Assembly (NCBI GenBank): GCA_000349905.1
Contig: KB722738.1
Location: forward strand, 1,377,132-1,441,131
Direction: 5' to 3'
DNA length: 64,000 nucleotides
Origin: Volvariella volvacea V23
Lineage: Eukaryota; Basidiomycota; Agaricomycetes; Agaricales; Pluteaceae
The notes below the pieces were generated by a model that had not been told where the DNA came from, made no database searches, and worked only from the letters and a program-made list of their open reading frames with translations. A program made the translations under genes and the position numbers. Below are positions 38,497 through 50,430 of the stretch, in pieces (positions within the stretch are counted from its first letter, which is position 1; every line of letters begins with the position of its first letter).

Positions 38497-38775
38497 AATA
38501 GTTACTGGCGCGATCTGTGGAAGATTTGCTTTGCTCAGATCCATATAATGACATTTCGCCTGTCATATAAACTCTGTGCGAGTACGGCGACCTGTTGACA
38601 GAAGATAGCTCTTGAGCACAGGACTAGAGCTTCAGAGCACAAGAAATAAAGCTCACCAAAGTCCGATTTTCTCGGAGTTCACCCAGACAACTATATAGTT
38701 TTTGTAATCTTCTCTCACGCTTGTTACTCTCAACCAGATTGTGTATTGAGCCGAGTATACCGCCCCTACGCTACA

Positions 38776-39192
38776 ATGGAAAACGACCAGGTGAGTAGGA
38801 TCCCGTTGGCGCGCCCACGCTGTGCTAACATGGACATAGGGTGTTCTTGTTGATCTTTATGTTCCTCGCAAGTGTTCGGCGACCAGTATGTTCAAGAACT
38901 AGCGATGATGATAAAATGCTTAGTGGAGTTTCTAGACCGCCTAATCACTTCGAAGGACCATGCATCCATCCAAATTAACATTGCCGATGTCGACTCCTCT
39001 GGCCGTGCACTCACCACATCAACAAGCTTTGCACTCTGCGGGCAAGTTCGTTCGCAGGGCGAGGCTGATGACTCTATCAACCGCTTGGCGACCAAGGCAG
39101 GCCGTATGTCTATTTATTGGCTCTCGCACGCTTCCATTGTCTTACAGCAACCCAAATTAGTGCTAAGGAACGTATGGTCAGCCACAAAATGA
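38776..39192 (+). CDS. rps21: 40S ribosomal protein S21 (eS21)
   Basis: Small-subunit ribosomal protein at the 40S 5' domain. Four exons joined by hand: MENDQ; GVLVDLYVPRKCSAT-Asn; RLITSKDHASIQINIADVD, SSGRALTTSTSFALCGQVRS and QGEADDSINRLATKAG; LLRNVWSATK. Introns are 38791-38839 (49 nt), about 50 nt (GTATGT...TTCTAG) and 57 nt (GTATGT...AATTAG). The coding length is 261 nt for 86 residues, against about 87 in other fungi. The match to eS21 runs over the whole length with no gap. A single-frame search shows only the third exon fused to intron sequence. The first intron falls right after the fifth codon, a common position in ribosomal-protein genes. Confidence 0.95.
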
Positions 39193-39425
39193 TTGTAGAG
39201 AGGATATTCCTGTTGTCTGTACACTTGCACTTGAATCATTTCGCACTTTCCATCTTTGTGCATCATCACGTGACATCAAACGGTTCGGGCGCAGCAGCGT
39301 TCTGACGTACTCCATGCTGGGCGCAGTTGGCCCGTCAACTGCGATTTATCTCTTCATCGTCTCTCTCCGTGTTGTGTGTTCAGTTTCTCCCTCGACTAGT
39401 GAAATAAGTAGAAGCGCTGGACAAC

Positions 39426-42338
39426 ATGGTCGAAATTAAGTCCCCAAACAGGGCAGCGGCATCAGAGCTAGAACAAGACAGATACCGGCTGATATACAGC
39501 AAATCAAAGGTATATGTTAACCCAACTATTTACGCTAGAGACAACATCCCAGGCTTTGTCGCGCTTGTGAAGCGAGTGCGTATTTACTGTTCAATTATCA
39601 CCTTCAGGTCTCATAAGTGTATTTAGGAGGCCGCCAACCCCACCTACCTGCTCGCATGGATCCCAGAGTCTCTGTTAAACGAGAGGGGTACCGAAGAATG
39701 GGATAAATTCATCAGAATAGAGGAGAAATCGATGGTGGACCAGGAGGACGATGGTGAGCCTGGCCCAGATTTCCCAACATCCATTGATTTAACTGTCTCT
39801 CCTCAGACGTCGTCTTGATCAATCTACCGAGTCAACGTGCAGAGTCTTATGCATTTTCCGTTCCTTTGACTTCAATATATTCTCTCCTGGTTCACCCTCC
39901 ATCTCTTTCGTCTTGGTGTGAGTAATCCTTTATTAGACCAGTGTACCCTTTATCTTACTCGTTTGCATAAGACGGGTCCGTTGGTATCAACTTGATTAAC
40001 GGCGACACACTGCCTACGCTACATTTCCACGACGACGAGTCTCGTTCATTCACGGCCTCATCCTCTCCACCCAGCCGTCACGACCCTCCCACGTACCCAC
40101 CATCAGTGCACAACCCGAAACCCAGCTACACATGGGGTGGAGAGGATCTCCTTGCTCGCTTGCGATCCTATGCGCATATATTACGTTCTACCCTCCAACC
40201 ATTCTTATTTCTTGTCGATCCATCACGAGCAGATATTGAAACACACACGACCCAGCTGTTTGCTGACAATGCTGTTGACGATATCCTTGCACAATCCTCC
40301 TATGCAAACTCGCATTCACCGGTTCCGGCTCATCGTAGACCCAGACCATTATCTACTCCACCCAATTTGCCAAATCCTTATTCTCAAAGGTCGTCTGTCC
40401 TGCACCGCTCATTGGGTTCGAACTCCTCAAGTCAGAACACGACCTCTCAAGCACGCATGGCGTTACTACAGTCATTTTCTAACATTACAAAGGCTACACG
40501 GCATGCCGCACAAAACATATTATCGCACCCGCTCGCAAAGCCCATCATTCCTCATCTCCCTGATCCAGTACGCAGTCTAGTGAATGCGAGTGGGGAATGG
40601 GAATGGGGTAGTTGGGTAGAAAAGGGCGGCGTTGGTGAATTTGAAAGTGCACGCGTTTATCTTGCGCGTTGGGCTAGAGTTGTGGCAGAAGAAGGAGAAA
40701 GAGCTCGCAGGAGGGAGGCGCAGGCTTTGCCGTCTTCGTCTTTAGCTGAGGAAGACTCCTCTCTGGGCGTATTTGAGCTGCTACATACGACCGCGAACCT
40801 GCCAACTCCCAAACCGTCTCGTGATCCCCGAAACCCTGTCGATGAGAAAACATGGGAGAAGTGGTTTGGTGCAGATGGCCGACCTGTCGTGAGAATAGAA
40901 GAAATGAAGCATGAGGTGTTTAGACGAGGGATTTCGCCTAAAGGAAAGCTGAGGCAAAAGCTCTGGCCATTTTTGTTGGGCGTACATGCTTGGGATGTGA
41001 CTACCGAGGAGCGGGACCGAGCATGGGCACATAAATTGTAAGTATAGTCTCCCATTTTAGCCAACGGCTCATTCCCATTGCAAGCGCTCAGGAAGCGGTA
41101 TCGTGAGCTCAAAGGAGAATGGCTTGGAGTACCAGAGGTCTTTGACAGACCTGATGTGGTCGAGGAACGTCACCGAATCGATGTTGACTGTCGGCGCACA
41201 GATCGTACCCAGCCGCTCTTCACGGTGAAGAATAATGACTCCCAAAGTGAACAGAAGGCACAAGATGGATTTGTAACGATATCACCCAACCTCTCTGATA
41301 TAGGAGCGCAATCACCCTCAAATGAACATATAGAACGCCTCGGAGGCATATTGCTAACTTATAACTTCTATGAGATGGAGTTAGGTTGGACGTACGCGTT
41401 TGGTATCGTTGTGCTGTATCTGATCATTGGCAACAGGTTATGTTCAAGGCATGTCAGACCTTGGTGCACCTATATATGTGGTGATGGATGGTGATGAAGA
41501 GATGACGTTCTGGTGCTTTGTTGGGCTTATGGAACGGATGGTGCGTTGTTACAACTGCTATGCATTTCTTATCTTATTTTGCCTGCAGAAACAAAATTTC
41601 CTGCGTGATCAGAGTGGCATGAGGAATCAACTAATGACACTGCAGCAGTTGATTGGCGTGATGGATCCTGAGTTATATCGGCACTTAGGTACGTATCCCA
41701 CCATGTCAAGTCTGCGCCTTGAACTCATACCCGAACAGATAAACGCGACGGGTTGAACCTCTTCTTCTGCTTCAGGTATGATTTACAATTCTTCACACCC
41801 GACACCTTGATTTAGTTCGTTCAGATGGATTCTTATTCATTTCAAACGAGAGTTCCCTTTCGATGACGTACTGCGTTTATGGGAGGTCCTGTGGACCGAT
41901 TACTACAGCAACGATTTTGTGCTCTTTGTTGCGTTCGCGGTCTTGGAATCTCACCGCGACATGATCCTTCGTTATCTAGTCGAGGTTTGTTCTTTGTTGT
42001 CTGGTGTACGGCGTGCTTCTGAACCTTTCTCCTTAGTTTGATGAAATCCTAAAGGTACTCCCCTCCTCCCTTCTAGCTCTTGCGACTCTAACACATCCCT
42101 TAAGTATTGCAACGAACTTAGCATGACCATAGAACTCGACAGCACCCTTGCTCAAGCTGAAGTTCTCTTCCTTTCTTTTGCCCAATTGGTGGCCGACATT
42201 GACCACCGCAATGCTAATGAACGCGCGGCCGGCTCTGGTGACTTACGCCGACGTCGCTCGGCATCTGAACCCACTGCGGCTAACCACACCGCGGTATTAC
42301 CAGACAACCTACGAAGTCTGTTTGTAACAGGTCGATAG
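39426..42338 (+). CDS. TBC-domain RabGAP, Gyp7/TBC1D15-like
   Basis: GTPase-activating protein for Ypt7/Rab7-class Rabs at vacuole and late endosome. Starts MVEIKSPNRAAASELEQDRY-RLIYSKSKVYVNPTIYARDN, the N-terminal lipid/Rab-binding-like domain seen in this subfamily (ESYAFSVPLTSIYSLLVHPP). A Ser/Pro-rich insert follows. The TBC domain has EVFRRGISPKGKLRQKLWPF-LLGVHAWD, RIDVDCRRTDRTQPLF (the IxxDxxR arginine finger), YVQGMSDLGAPIYVVM (the YxQGM glutamine finger), CFVGLMERM, FFCFRWILIHFKREFPFDDV and LRLWEVLWTDYYSNDFVLFV. The tail is disordered and the stop is at 42336-42338. Both catalytic fingers are present, so it should be active. This is the second TBC protein in the window; it is not a tandem copy of the first, as the two belong to different subfamilies. 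Confidence 0.92.
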
Positions 42339-42528
42339 TGTGATCGAGGGATGCTCGCTCCCCGTCTGTTATCATGTTCTTGCTTTGGACTTTGTCATAT
42401 ATTTAATGCCATCTGCCACATGTAAGTTAATGGAATGAGGGGCATAGTATGTATATTGCGTCTGTTGCATTGTATGTAACCAAGATTGGTGACTTTAGTC
42501 GAGCTAGCCTTGCTGGTTTGTGACTCAG

Positions 42529-43284
42529 ATGTCTAACTCGACCATACTCAGAACATACGCCCTCAGCGATCCCAGCAAACTCCCGCCCTCCGTTTTGTTC
42601 AGCCACACACCATCCACACTCGTGATCTACGACGCGTTCCCCAAGTCCACATTTCACTTTCTCGTCCTTCCGAGGCCCAGTGATGCTTTAAAAGCCTCCG
42701 ACTTGAAGGACCTCTGGACGCTGCTTAAAGGCGACAAGGAACGGGCAAGGGGTGTTGTTGAGGCCCTTGGCGAGGCTGCACGCGCTCTTCGCGCGGAGAT
42801 CGAGGAAGAGATGCTTAAGAGATACGGTTTCAAATGGGATGTATGGATGGGATTTCATGCTAACCCTTCTATGGAGTGCGTCCTCCATCCTCGAAGGAAT
42901 TCAGGCCACGCTGAAGCCAGCTTAGACATTTACATCTGCATGTGATATCCGAGGATTTATGCTCGTCTCGACTGAAGAACAAGAGGCACTACAACTCGTT
43001 TCATCCCAAGCTAGGGTTTTTCATACACTTGACAGACGTCCTTGAGTGGTTCGATGCCGAGCCCTCGTATTATACTTCCGTGCGTACCGTAATTTATGCG
43101 TTAGGGGTGCCATTCCACTTGACTGTTATGGCAGATTATCCGAGACCATTGGGAAAAGGAACAACTCCTGAAGGAACCACTGGCGTGCTGGAAGTGCGGA
43201 AAGGAAATGAAGAACATGCCCACGCTAAAAGAACACCTCCAACAAGAACAAGACCTTCGTTCGCAAAAGTCAAAGTCAAGATGA
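42529..43284 (+). CDS. Aprataxin/Hnt3-like DNA 5'-adenylate hydrolase
   Basis: HIT-family enzyme that removes AMP from aborted DNA-ligation ends. The ATG at 42529 gives MSNSTILRTYALSDPSKL. The HIT domain reads STLVIYDAFPKSTFHFLVLP, then WMGFHANPSMEHLHLHVISE, with the catalytic His-x-His-x-His made by splicing over a 50-nt intron (GTGCGT...GCTTAG). NKRHYNSFHPKLGFFIHL is the DNA-binding segment typical of aprataxins. A 55-nt intron then shifts to the frame of the C2H2 zinc finger: LLKEPLACWKCGKEMKNMPT-LKEHL. The tail is basic and the stop is at 43282-43284. Coding length 651 nt, 216 residues. No FHA domain is present, as in fungi generally. It is convergent with the Gfo/Idh/MocA gene (96-bp gap). 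Confidence 0.92.
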
Positions 43285-43380
43285 AGCAATATATTAATTC
43301 GACGAAAGCCTTCGCAATGATAGGGCGTGCTTAGTGATATTAACCGATAAATTTTCTATAAATCCCAATGAAATCGTTCT

Positions 43381-45092
43381 CTATTTCTGCCCAGCAGCAC
43401 GGGACTTCTCGCTAGCCTCTCTAATAGCCCAGGTTAGCTCGTAAGTCTTGACGGCATCTGTACGCCATGGTTAGCAAAAGCCCCGATCTGCTAGTACGAA
43501 GGAAATATACCTTCATACGAGCTAAGGATCTGAGCTGCATCAGGGTCCTCCTCGATGTCCTCGACGATGTCGATAAGGTTCGAGATCTCCGAGAAGAATG
43601 GATCATCATCTGGGAAAGTGTGAACCTGGTCAAAGTCATCGCCGGGTTTGCGAACATAGAGGATGGGTTGGACATAGGGGTTTACAAGCCTGAAAATCGG
43701 GTCAGTAACACAAAATGACCGCAAACAGGACAGAATCGTACTTGAGGCAGTACCCGTCAGCATATACTTCTAGCTCGCAGCTGTAGTTTGTGCCTTGTAA
43801 GGCAACAAGGTGGGTGAAGCTGCCAACTGCTCCACTTTCATACTTCCTGTGAGGTAAAGCATGACATCAGGATTGACATTATGAATACGACACGCCGAAC
43901 CCACCAAGTTGCAGTAGTAACTCGAGGAATTCTGTTTTCTGGCGCTATTTGGCTTTCGTCGATTTGCATTTTTGACAGCTTGCCGGCTTCTTCGTCCCAT
44001 TCAAGTGAGTGGGCTGTGACGGTGGAGTAGTCAACCTCTCCACCGAAGTAGCGTGACAAGTCGCAGAAGTGAGTGCCTTGTTCGATAATCGGACCTGCAC
44101 TGTAGCACAACTGAGTTGGAATTGCCCCATTGGAACAGAAGCACTGTTACCTCTTGGCCTTGTTCCACCAGTCCGGCTTCGCAATAGATTCGTATGCACA
44201 TGCATATCGAGCGATGGTTGCCATGATGGTTAGATTATTCTCAGTGATAATCTGCTTCATCATCTGAACTGCCTTGAGGTATCGCAGCATGTATCTAGAC
44301 AACGCCGTCAGAAGAGCTGAAGAAACCGTGGCTCACACTCGCGTACCCAATAGAACAGACGGTGTTGGACGCTTTGATAGCTTTGGCGATCTTGTATGCC
44401 TCTTCAATTTCTTCCTTGGGGCCAGTCGCAACAGGCTTTTCGATGAACAAGGCAACGCCAGGGAAATGCTTCAGGATCTGCGTCTCGATGTCGCGACCAG
44501 ATTGCAGGGAGCCACGGAACATAGGGGGGCTTCCAACGATGATAGCTCTGGGTCGTTCCTTGGGGGTCATGGCCTTGACAAAGTCCTCCAGCGTCTTGTA
44601 AATGCGAGTGTCCTGGTACGCGGACACCACGAAGGAGTCGCATTTCTTTTGAAGAACAGCAGCTGCACGCTCTGTAGCGGGATCGATCAACGCGACAACC
44701 TTTAATCGGGGACCAAGCTTGCTGCAACAATCTTAGCATAGCACACGGCCGGATCCTGGTGAAGTAGACTCACTGCTCAAGACGGAACGAGTGGTTCCAA
44801 GGGCCCTCGGGAGAGCCTAAACTGAGGTCAGGAACATGCAACCGACGCGTATAGAGCAACCCACCGAACATGATGTTTCCAGCACCAATGAAGAGGACAT
44901 TGAAGTCGTCCTGGCCGGCAATGTGGGTGGTTCTGCGAGATGATCAACGACGAGCTAGGGCAGACAGGATGGGACACACTTGTCCATGGGCACCAGTCTT
45001 GCGGGGTCGATTGATGGGCGTCGAGAAGATGCAGGAGATGAGCGCCCGTCTGTATACTTGCCTGACGGCCTACGAGTTGCCGTAGTAGACAT
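43381..45092 (-). CDS. Gfo/Idh/MocA family NAD(P)-dependent oxidoreductase
   Basis: Two-domain sugar/polyol-type dehydrogenase. Exon 1 encodes MSTTATRRPSGK; after an intron of about 145 nt comes THIAGQDDFNVLFIGAGNIM-FGGLLYTR, the Rossmann fold. Then KVVALIDPATERAAAVLQKK (acidic residue selecting NAD(P)), ERPRAIIVGSPPMFRGS, HFPGVALFIEKPVATGPKEE (the conserved Glu-Lys-Pro) and KASNTVCSIGYASR-like sequence. The C-terminal beta-sheet domain includes GPIIEQGTHFCDLSRYFGGE (conserved His-x-x-Asp pair), GAVGSFTHLVALQG, LVNPYVQPILYVRKPGDDFD and SEISNLIDIVEDIEED. It ends DAVKTYELTWAIREASEKSR with a TAG at 43381-43383. Catalytic Lys (EKP) and His are present. Substrate is unknown. About eight introns are inferred, several with small exons between 43700 and 44300. 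Confidence 0.82.
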
Positions 45093-45334
45093 GGTGACCC
45101 GGTCTGATGACCACATCAGGATAAGTAAATTGAGGGCATATTGGAGTGATGGGAACTCACCTAGAAGGAAGGAGGTGGAGGTAGTGGGCAGGGGGGAGGA
45201 GACGAATGAGGAAGAAAAACAGGAGGCTGGGAGCTAAATAGGCTCGTCCCAGCGATTTCATAGTTCATCCGTCTGGCTTGGAGCCCTCAGCTGAGATCCG
45301 GATAAAAAAATTAAAAATATATTACTCTCCATCG

Positions 45335-45785
45335 CTATCGTACATCGCGCGGTCCCACTCGTGGCTCGGCCCGTCTCAGCTCCTCCTGTCTGCGTTCTGC
45401 TGCCTCCAGCCGATCCTTCAGCGCCTTCAATTCTGCCTTCAATTTTTCATTTTCCTCCGATAGCTTCAATACATTTGATGCCCGCTTCTTCACTTTCTCC
45501 ACCCTTTCGGACCTACTCTCTTCTGAGTCCGATCTCATCAGCAGCATCAGCAAACCCACTCACTCTTCGGTCGAAGGTGCGAAGATGCTCGATAGATCAA
45601 GGTCTAGTCCCGATGGGATGGCTGGGAGCGCCAAAACAGGGGGTTCCGAAGGCGACTCTGTCTTGTGGCTTTATTTACCGCATTTGTCAGGACATTTCGA
45701 ACCGAGACATAATGGAAAAGACGGACTCGAGGTGCAGACCTTCTTCTCCGCCTGTAAAGACTTCGGAATTCTGGTGGGCGTCCAT
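45335..45785 (-). CDS. Small acidic coiled-coil protein (candidate gene)
   Basis: A proposed three-exon gene on the minus strand: MDAHQNSEVFTGGEE (45785-45740); SPSEPPVLALPAIPSG-LDLDLSSIFAPSTEE (45657-45564); SDSEESRSERVEKVKKRASN-VLKLSEENEKLKAELKALKD-RLEAAERRQEELRR and a short basic end at 45335. The third exon is a clear leucine-heptad coiled coil preceded by acidic/basic residues, reminiscent of a bZIP without its full basic region. The three exons total 339 nt, a whole number of codons (112 residues). The first intron has standard ends. The second would be only 30 nt (GTGAGT...GATGAG), below the usual fungal minimum, so that junction is doubtful. No function is recognised. It diverges from the PIG-Y-like gene by 150 bp. 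Confidence 0.45.
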
Positions 45786-45935
45786 TATGGCTGGTTGCTG
45801 GGTTGTTGGTGAGGGTTGGGAGTCACAAGAGGTGAACTCGTTGAGCACCCTATAAGCCTGCTAAACAATTTAAACTTCACACTGATCCATTACACAACCC
45901 GTTGCCATCCAACACCCTCACCCCACTCACCCCAG

Positions 45936-46214
45936 ATGTCCTCGTGTCTGGGCCATGCAATTATCGCGTTCACAGCAGCATTCTTCCTTCTGGCTGGCTA
46001 TGCAACGCTCTTCAGTGCCTTCCTGCCTTTGTCAACCATTCCAGTAAACCCCGAGTAAACCCCGAGTTGATGACCTATTCACCACGCGTTGCAGGCTCTG
46101 GACGCGTTAGCACTCGACACGCACTACAAGTACATGGCTATCTTCATTATACCCACAGGATCCTACTTTGTCATTGCCAACTGGGTGGGCTGGCAGTATT
46201 TTAGCAACTCGTAA
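45936..46214 (+). CDS. PIG-Y-like subunit of GPI-GlcNAc transferase (putative)
   Basis: A 75-residue, two-helix membrane protein. Exon 1: MSSCLGHAIIAFTAAFFLLA-GYATLFSAFLPLSTIP. Intron 46044-46094 (51 nt). Exon 2: ALDALALDTHYKYMAIFIIP-TGSYFVIANWVGWQYFSNS, with the stop at 46212-46214. Size, two transmembrane helices with a polar loop, and the second helix (Ile-Pro followed by Trp-x-Gly-x-x-x-Phe) resemble human PIG-Y, the 71-residue regulator of the first GPI-anchor enzyme in the ER (counterpart of yeast Eri1). The resemblance is short, so the assignment is tentative. The intron opens with two tandem copies of GTAAACCCCGA, giving duplicated donor sites. Confidence 0.6.
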
Positions 46215-46353
46215 TAGCTGCTGTATGGTGGCTTCTATTTGCGTTGCAGTACCCACTGATATCATACCAGGCATTCAGTGCGAGAGCTATTCATAGTATG
46301 ATACACATGTAGCACTACACGATGACCAAATATACAAGCACATCTATACTTCA

Positions 46354-49300
46354 TCACGGTCGAGACGAGTACTCCGATGGGGGACGGGACCTCGCTCGAC
46401 TAATTTGATATTCCTTCCAGAGTCTTCGCCGTCCAACCGGTTGCTCGCTGGCAACAGATCTAGTCCGCGCACGATGTGTCGCCTCACTGTCAGCTGTTGA
46501 CTCTGCGTCCACAGCACGAGCGGTTGGCCGCGAAACTAATGGTGCCCTACTCCCTGCAATTGTTGGTGACCTTGCCGTCACAAAACTCGTCGCTATTGTC
46601 GGTGTCCTTGAGACTGGGGATGATGCGCTTCCAGCTGAAGGTATTTCACGGTCCCTACGGCCCTTGCTCAAAAACACTTCCGCTAGGCTGCGACGGTTGT
46701 TGAACATCATAGGCGTTTGGGCCGACTCGTCGTCGTTTTCTGTCGTTGTCGTGCTTTCATCTTGCGATTCCTCTGATGTGTCTGACACAGGAGGTACAGT
46801 CGTGCTCACTAGCGCGGATTGACGACTGATGGATGGGGCCACCCGTAAGTACCTTGCGCGCCTAGAACACAGAGTTCAGAGGTACGTTGAGATATTAATG
46901 ATAAGAAGAGCTTACGCAAGGGCTTTATGCGCGAGTCGTGTTCGATGGGCTTGAAGCCATTTGGCAAGGTATTTCGCTGGATACTGCTTAGGGGGAGAGT
47001 CGCTACGGAGGGGAGAAAACGTACTCAAGAGCTTCTGGCGACACATCTCCCGTGCTTTCTTTGTGTCTTCAAATGGTGCAATAGCTTGCCGCCATCTATC
47101 GAAGGCCTTGGCCTTCAACTTGGTTGAATATATGTGAATCGCTGGCAGAGGCTAGATAAAGTGTCAGACATTTTCAATTAACCTGAACAAGTACTAATAC
47201 TTGCCTTTGTATTCCCATACCAGATACCGAAAGCGCGGAATAGGAGGTTGCGTTGTGTTTGCTGTGTGACTTGAACTTCCTGCATGCCATCCATGAATAC
47301 ATCTTTAGATTCACGCGAAGGGAAATTCAGTATACCAATGGTCGGAGCATTTCATCGAAATATCTTGCCCTCCACTGCCCCCAGGCCTTTGAAACGATTC
47401 TAACCTTGAACTCGTGCTCTCGTTCTCGGAGAAGTTGCTTTTTATTCACAGAAGCCCGAGCAGCATTTATCCACAAACGGAAGACACGACGCATGGTTTC
47501 TGTACGAGGTGAGTCCAACGGTCTTACTGAGTGACAGCAATAATACCTTTACGTTGAATACTGAGGTAAGTGTCCAACAGCCTTTTATTCTTTTGGTGTT
47601 TGATACTCAGTGCACGCCAACGGTCAAAGTACCGCCTGAGTTTCCAGAGCAGGGGTTCAGCCACAGTCATTGACCTAACCTAAAAGACTAACCTGAGTAA
47701 CTCTATATCGTATACCCTTGCTGCCTCCGCCCGGGAGTGTTGGATCACCACAATTCTAGCTTTCCATTTACTTATTGCGGCATGTAATATACGCTAGGCA
47801 GCGTCAGTTGGTTGTAGTGGCAAAACCTTGTGAACACCTACCTGTGCTCTTTGTTGTTCGACCTCTTTCCCAATCAGTTTGCATTCCCTCGCGTGTAAAA
47901 AGCGCTTGCGCCAGGCTAATTCAAATCAGCAATAGGGACCTCGCAGGAGGCGCTACACACCTAGGTAGTATGTAGCGGCTTTCTTCCGTTGGAGTTGTTC
48001 CAGCATAGCTTGTTGCTTTTTGGCTGTCCATCTCCGTCGCCATTTTTGCCACGCGAGTCGGAGTTGAATATCTTCATGGACCCTCCTTGCTGAATGCCAT
48101 GCATGTTGCCGGGCGACTATGGCATCCTGCCATTTGACCCATACCCTTATCCGCAGCTGTCGGAGGTAGTGTTCGCTAGCGTATGCATGCGCATTTCGGT
48201 GAGTAGTGAGCATATTACTCCACTTTTTGAAAGATGATACGACAAGAGCAGACTGAGGACGTTCCGCAAATGCAATCGCAATTTCTGGCAATTACAACGA
48301 GATCAAAAGGAGAACACTATTTGCAGGAAGGAACTGCACCTTCTGACTGCCGGTATTGTGACAATATGTTCTGCCATTTATGGAAGTACCTCTGGAGGAG
48401 CTTAATTGCTAGAATCTTTTCATTTGTGGGTGCATGCGCGCGCACTGTCCATACACGCCAAACAGCACGGATGAGGATGGCATTCTGTGTGTATCTATGC
48501 CTCTGCTCGCGTTTTTTCAACTCCTAAAATGATCTTTTAAGCGGCGGTTCTTTCGATAAGGCTTAACACACCTTCAATCGACCAAAAACTCGCTTCCAAG
48601 AACTAAAGGCTAAACGCTGCAAGGACGCATTGTGATAAGCATCTGCAGCCCTCAACCGTTGACTGACGCAACTGTAAGCGATCGAAAATTGGATGGGAGG
48701 ATAACACTTACAGCCTTTTCTGCCAAACAGTCATGGCATCACTCATAATGCGCACATCAATCTGACGGGAGAAATACCGAGCATACACTTCTTTCTTGAG
48801 TCTGATCCAGTACCGCTGCTGCAGGTTAAATGCAATAAATGTGTCGGCCTGTATTTCCATCTCACGCAACCTGAGTAAACGATTATACCAATGATCAACA
48901 TATTGAACCAGCTGTTTCTCTGAAGATCGTTGACGAAGCAGTTCGGCAAGATGTAGTTGGTACCACTTCTTCCACATTCTTATCAGCAAGTGCCGGTTCC
49001 GTCTATCCTGGATGACCTTCATTCGACGACGCATATCCTCTCTCCAAGCATTTTGTTTCTTCTCCTTATATTTCTTTCTCCAAATACTGAAATGTCGAAT
49101 CAGTGTGTGTTTATCTGACATTTCTGCGTATGCCTTCATAGCTTCGATCCTGCGTATGGTATTGGCCTGCCAGCGTCGATACGCCACCTCGAGAATGATA
49201 CAATCCCGACCAGCTGACGCATGCTCCAGCTCGTCCTAATCGTGAGCGATACGTTAGAAATGAAGCAGACAAGGCAATATATAACGCACACATATCAAGG

Positions 49301-50273
49301 TATATTTATCAGACCACATCCATAGAAAGCGTCTACACAAGTTCTGCTTGTAGCGCTCCTCTGCGAACTCTTCATCCCTCTGCCTACGAATCTTTTCCCA
49401 TGTGTCTTCTACGTCAATCACAGAGCTCCTACGTTTCCCTTCGGAATTAGACGCGGTACCCAGGGAGGACCTTGCCTTTTTCTCCTTCAAGTACTGCTCC
49501 GCATTGAAGATCAGCCGAGAGGACTTTGGAACTTCTTGGATGGGCATTGGTGATACACCTATTGCAGCTCGATATGAGGGTGGAGTGCTTGAAGGGATGG
49601 GCTCTTCTGTACCCTCAGAACGGGTGTCATGCCACCGCCGATTTAATGTTTGGCGTTTGGGAGGAGCGGCCAGCATTGGTAAGGCAGCGATGTCAGTTGA
49701 TTCGTGCGTCATGATCGATGAAGCAGGTGAAAGTGGACGTGGCTTTGGCTTGGCCAAAAGCCGTGGGGTTGAATGATACTGAGGCAACCTAGATTCTGTA
49801 CCAGTTCCGTCGTCTGTGAGAACGTCTTCTGTTTCAGAGTCAGGTTCATGTTGTCGAGAAAATTTGGGTAAGGCTCGAACTCGCTCGAATGCAGAGCTTT
49901 GTGCTTGACGCGTAGCTGTCGGCACCGCGTACTGTGTTGCTGTGGGCTCTAGCTGATACCCAAAATGTTGCATTACAGCATCCCATTTATCCCCCCAATT
50001 CCTACCCTTCACTTTCCACAAGCTCAGCAGTAAGTCGTAGTATGCCACCTCCTTCGGATCTAGGTCTAATGTCTTGATCGTTTCCGTATATGCCTGGTAG
50101 ACTGCTGATAGTGCATTTGTCGAAGGTCCAGCGCGTTGGATAACTGAATCTATGACACGAATTTCTTGGGGGCCAAGATTTGCCAGTTGAGCGAACGACG
50201 AAGAGAGGTCGTGCATAGAAGTAGACGCGGCATTTAATGGCGATGACGTCCTAGCAGGGCGAAATGGAGGCAT
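46354..50273 (-). CDS. sfi1: Sfi1-like centrin-binding spindle pole body protein
   Basis: A long, helical protein that binds centrin (Cdc31) along its length and builds the spindle pole body half-bridge. The ATG at 50273 begins MPPFRPARTSSPLNAASTSM, a globular N-terminus (EVAYYDLLLSLWKVKGRNW), and a Ser/Pro-rich region. From about 49300 down to 46900 come tandem repeats spaced by ~30 residues with the Sfi1 pattern of Leu-x-x-x-x-x-x-x-Trp: LIRHFSIWRKKYKEKKQ, LLIRMWKKWYQL, SDAMTVWQKRL, LIRAVWRVWTVRA, RYFHKWQNIL, RVWVKWQDAIVARQ, LAWQKWRRRWTAKKQQ, RVFRLWINAARASVNKKQLL and KAFDRWRQAIAPFEDTKKAR. The C-terminal exon (46842-46354) is disordered, rich in Ser, Thr and Arg. Many short introns separate the repeats; I did not fix each junction. 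Confidence 0.8.
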
Positions 50274-50430
50274 GATGTTGTCGAGGACGGGTTGGTGAAG
50301 GTCGAAAAATATGGATAAATAACGCGTTTAACAAGTATGGCGCCAACACCCGATATGGCAACTGCAAGAATAGACTAATGGCTCTGTCCACATAAGTACG
50401 GTACGCTAAATAAATAACATGTTGCCGTAA

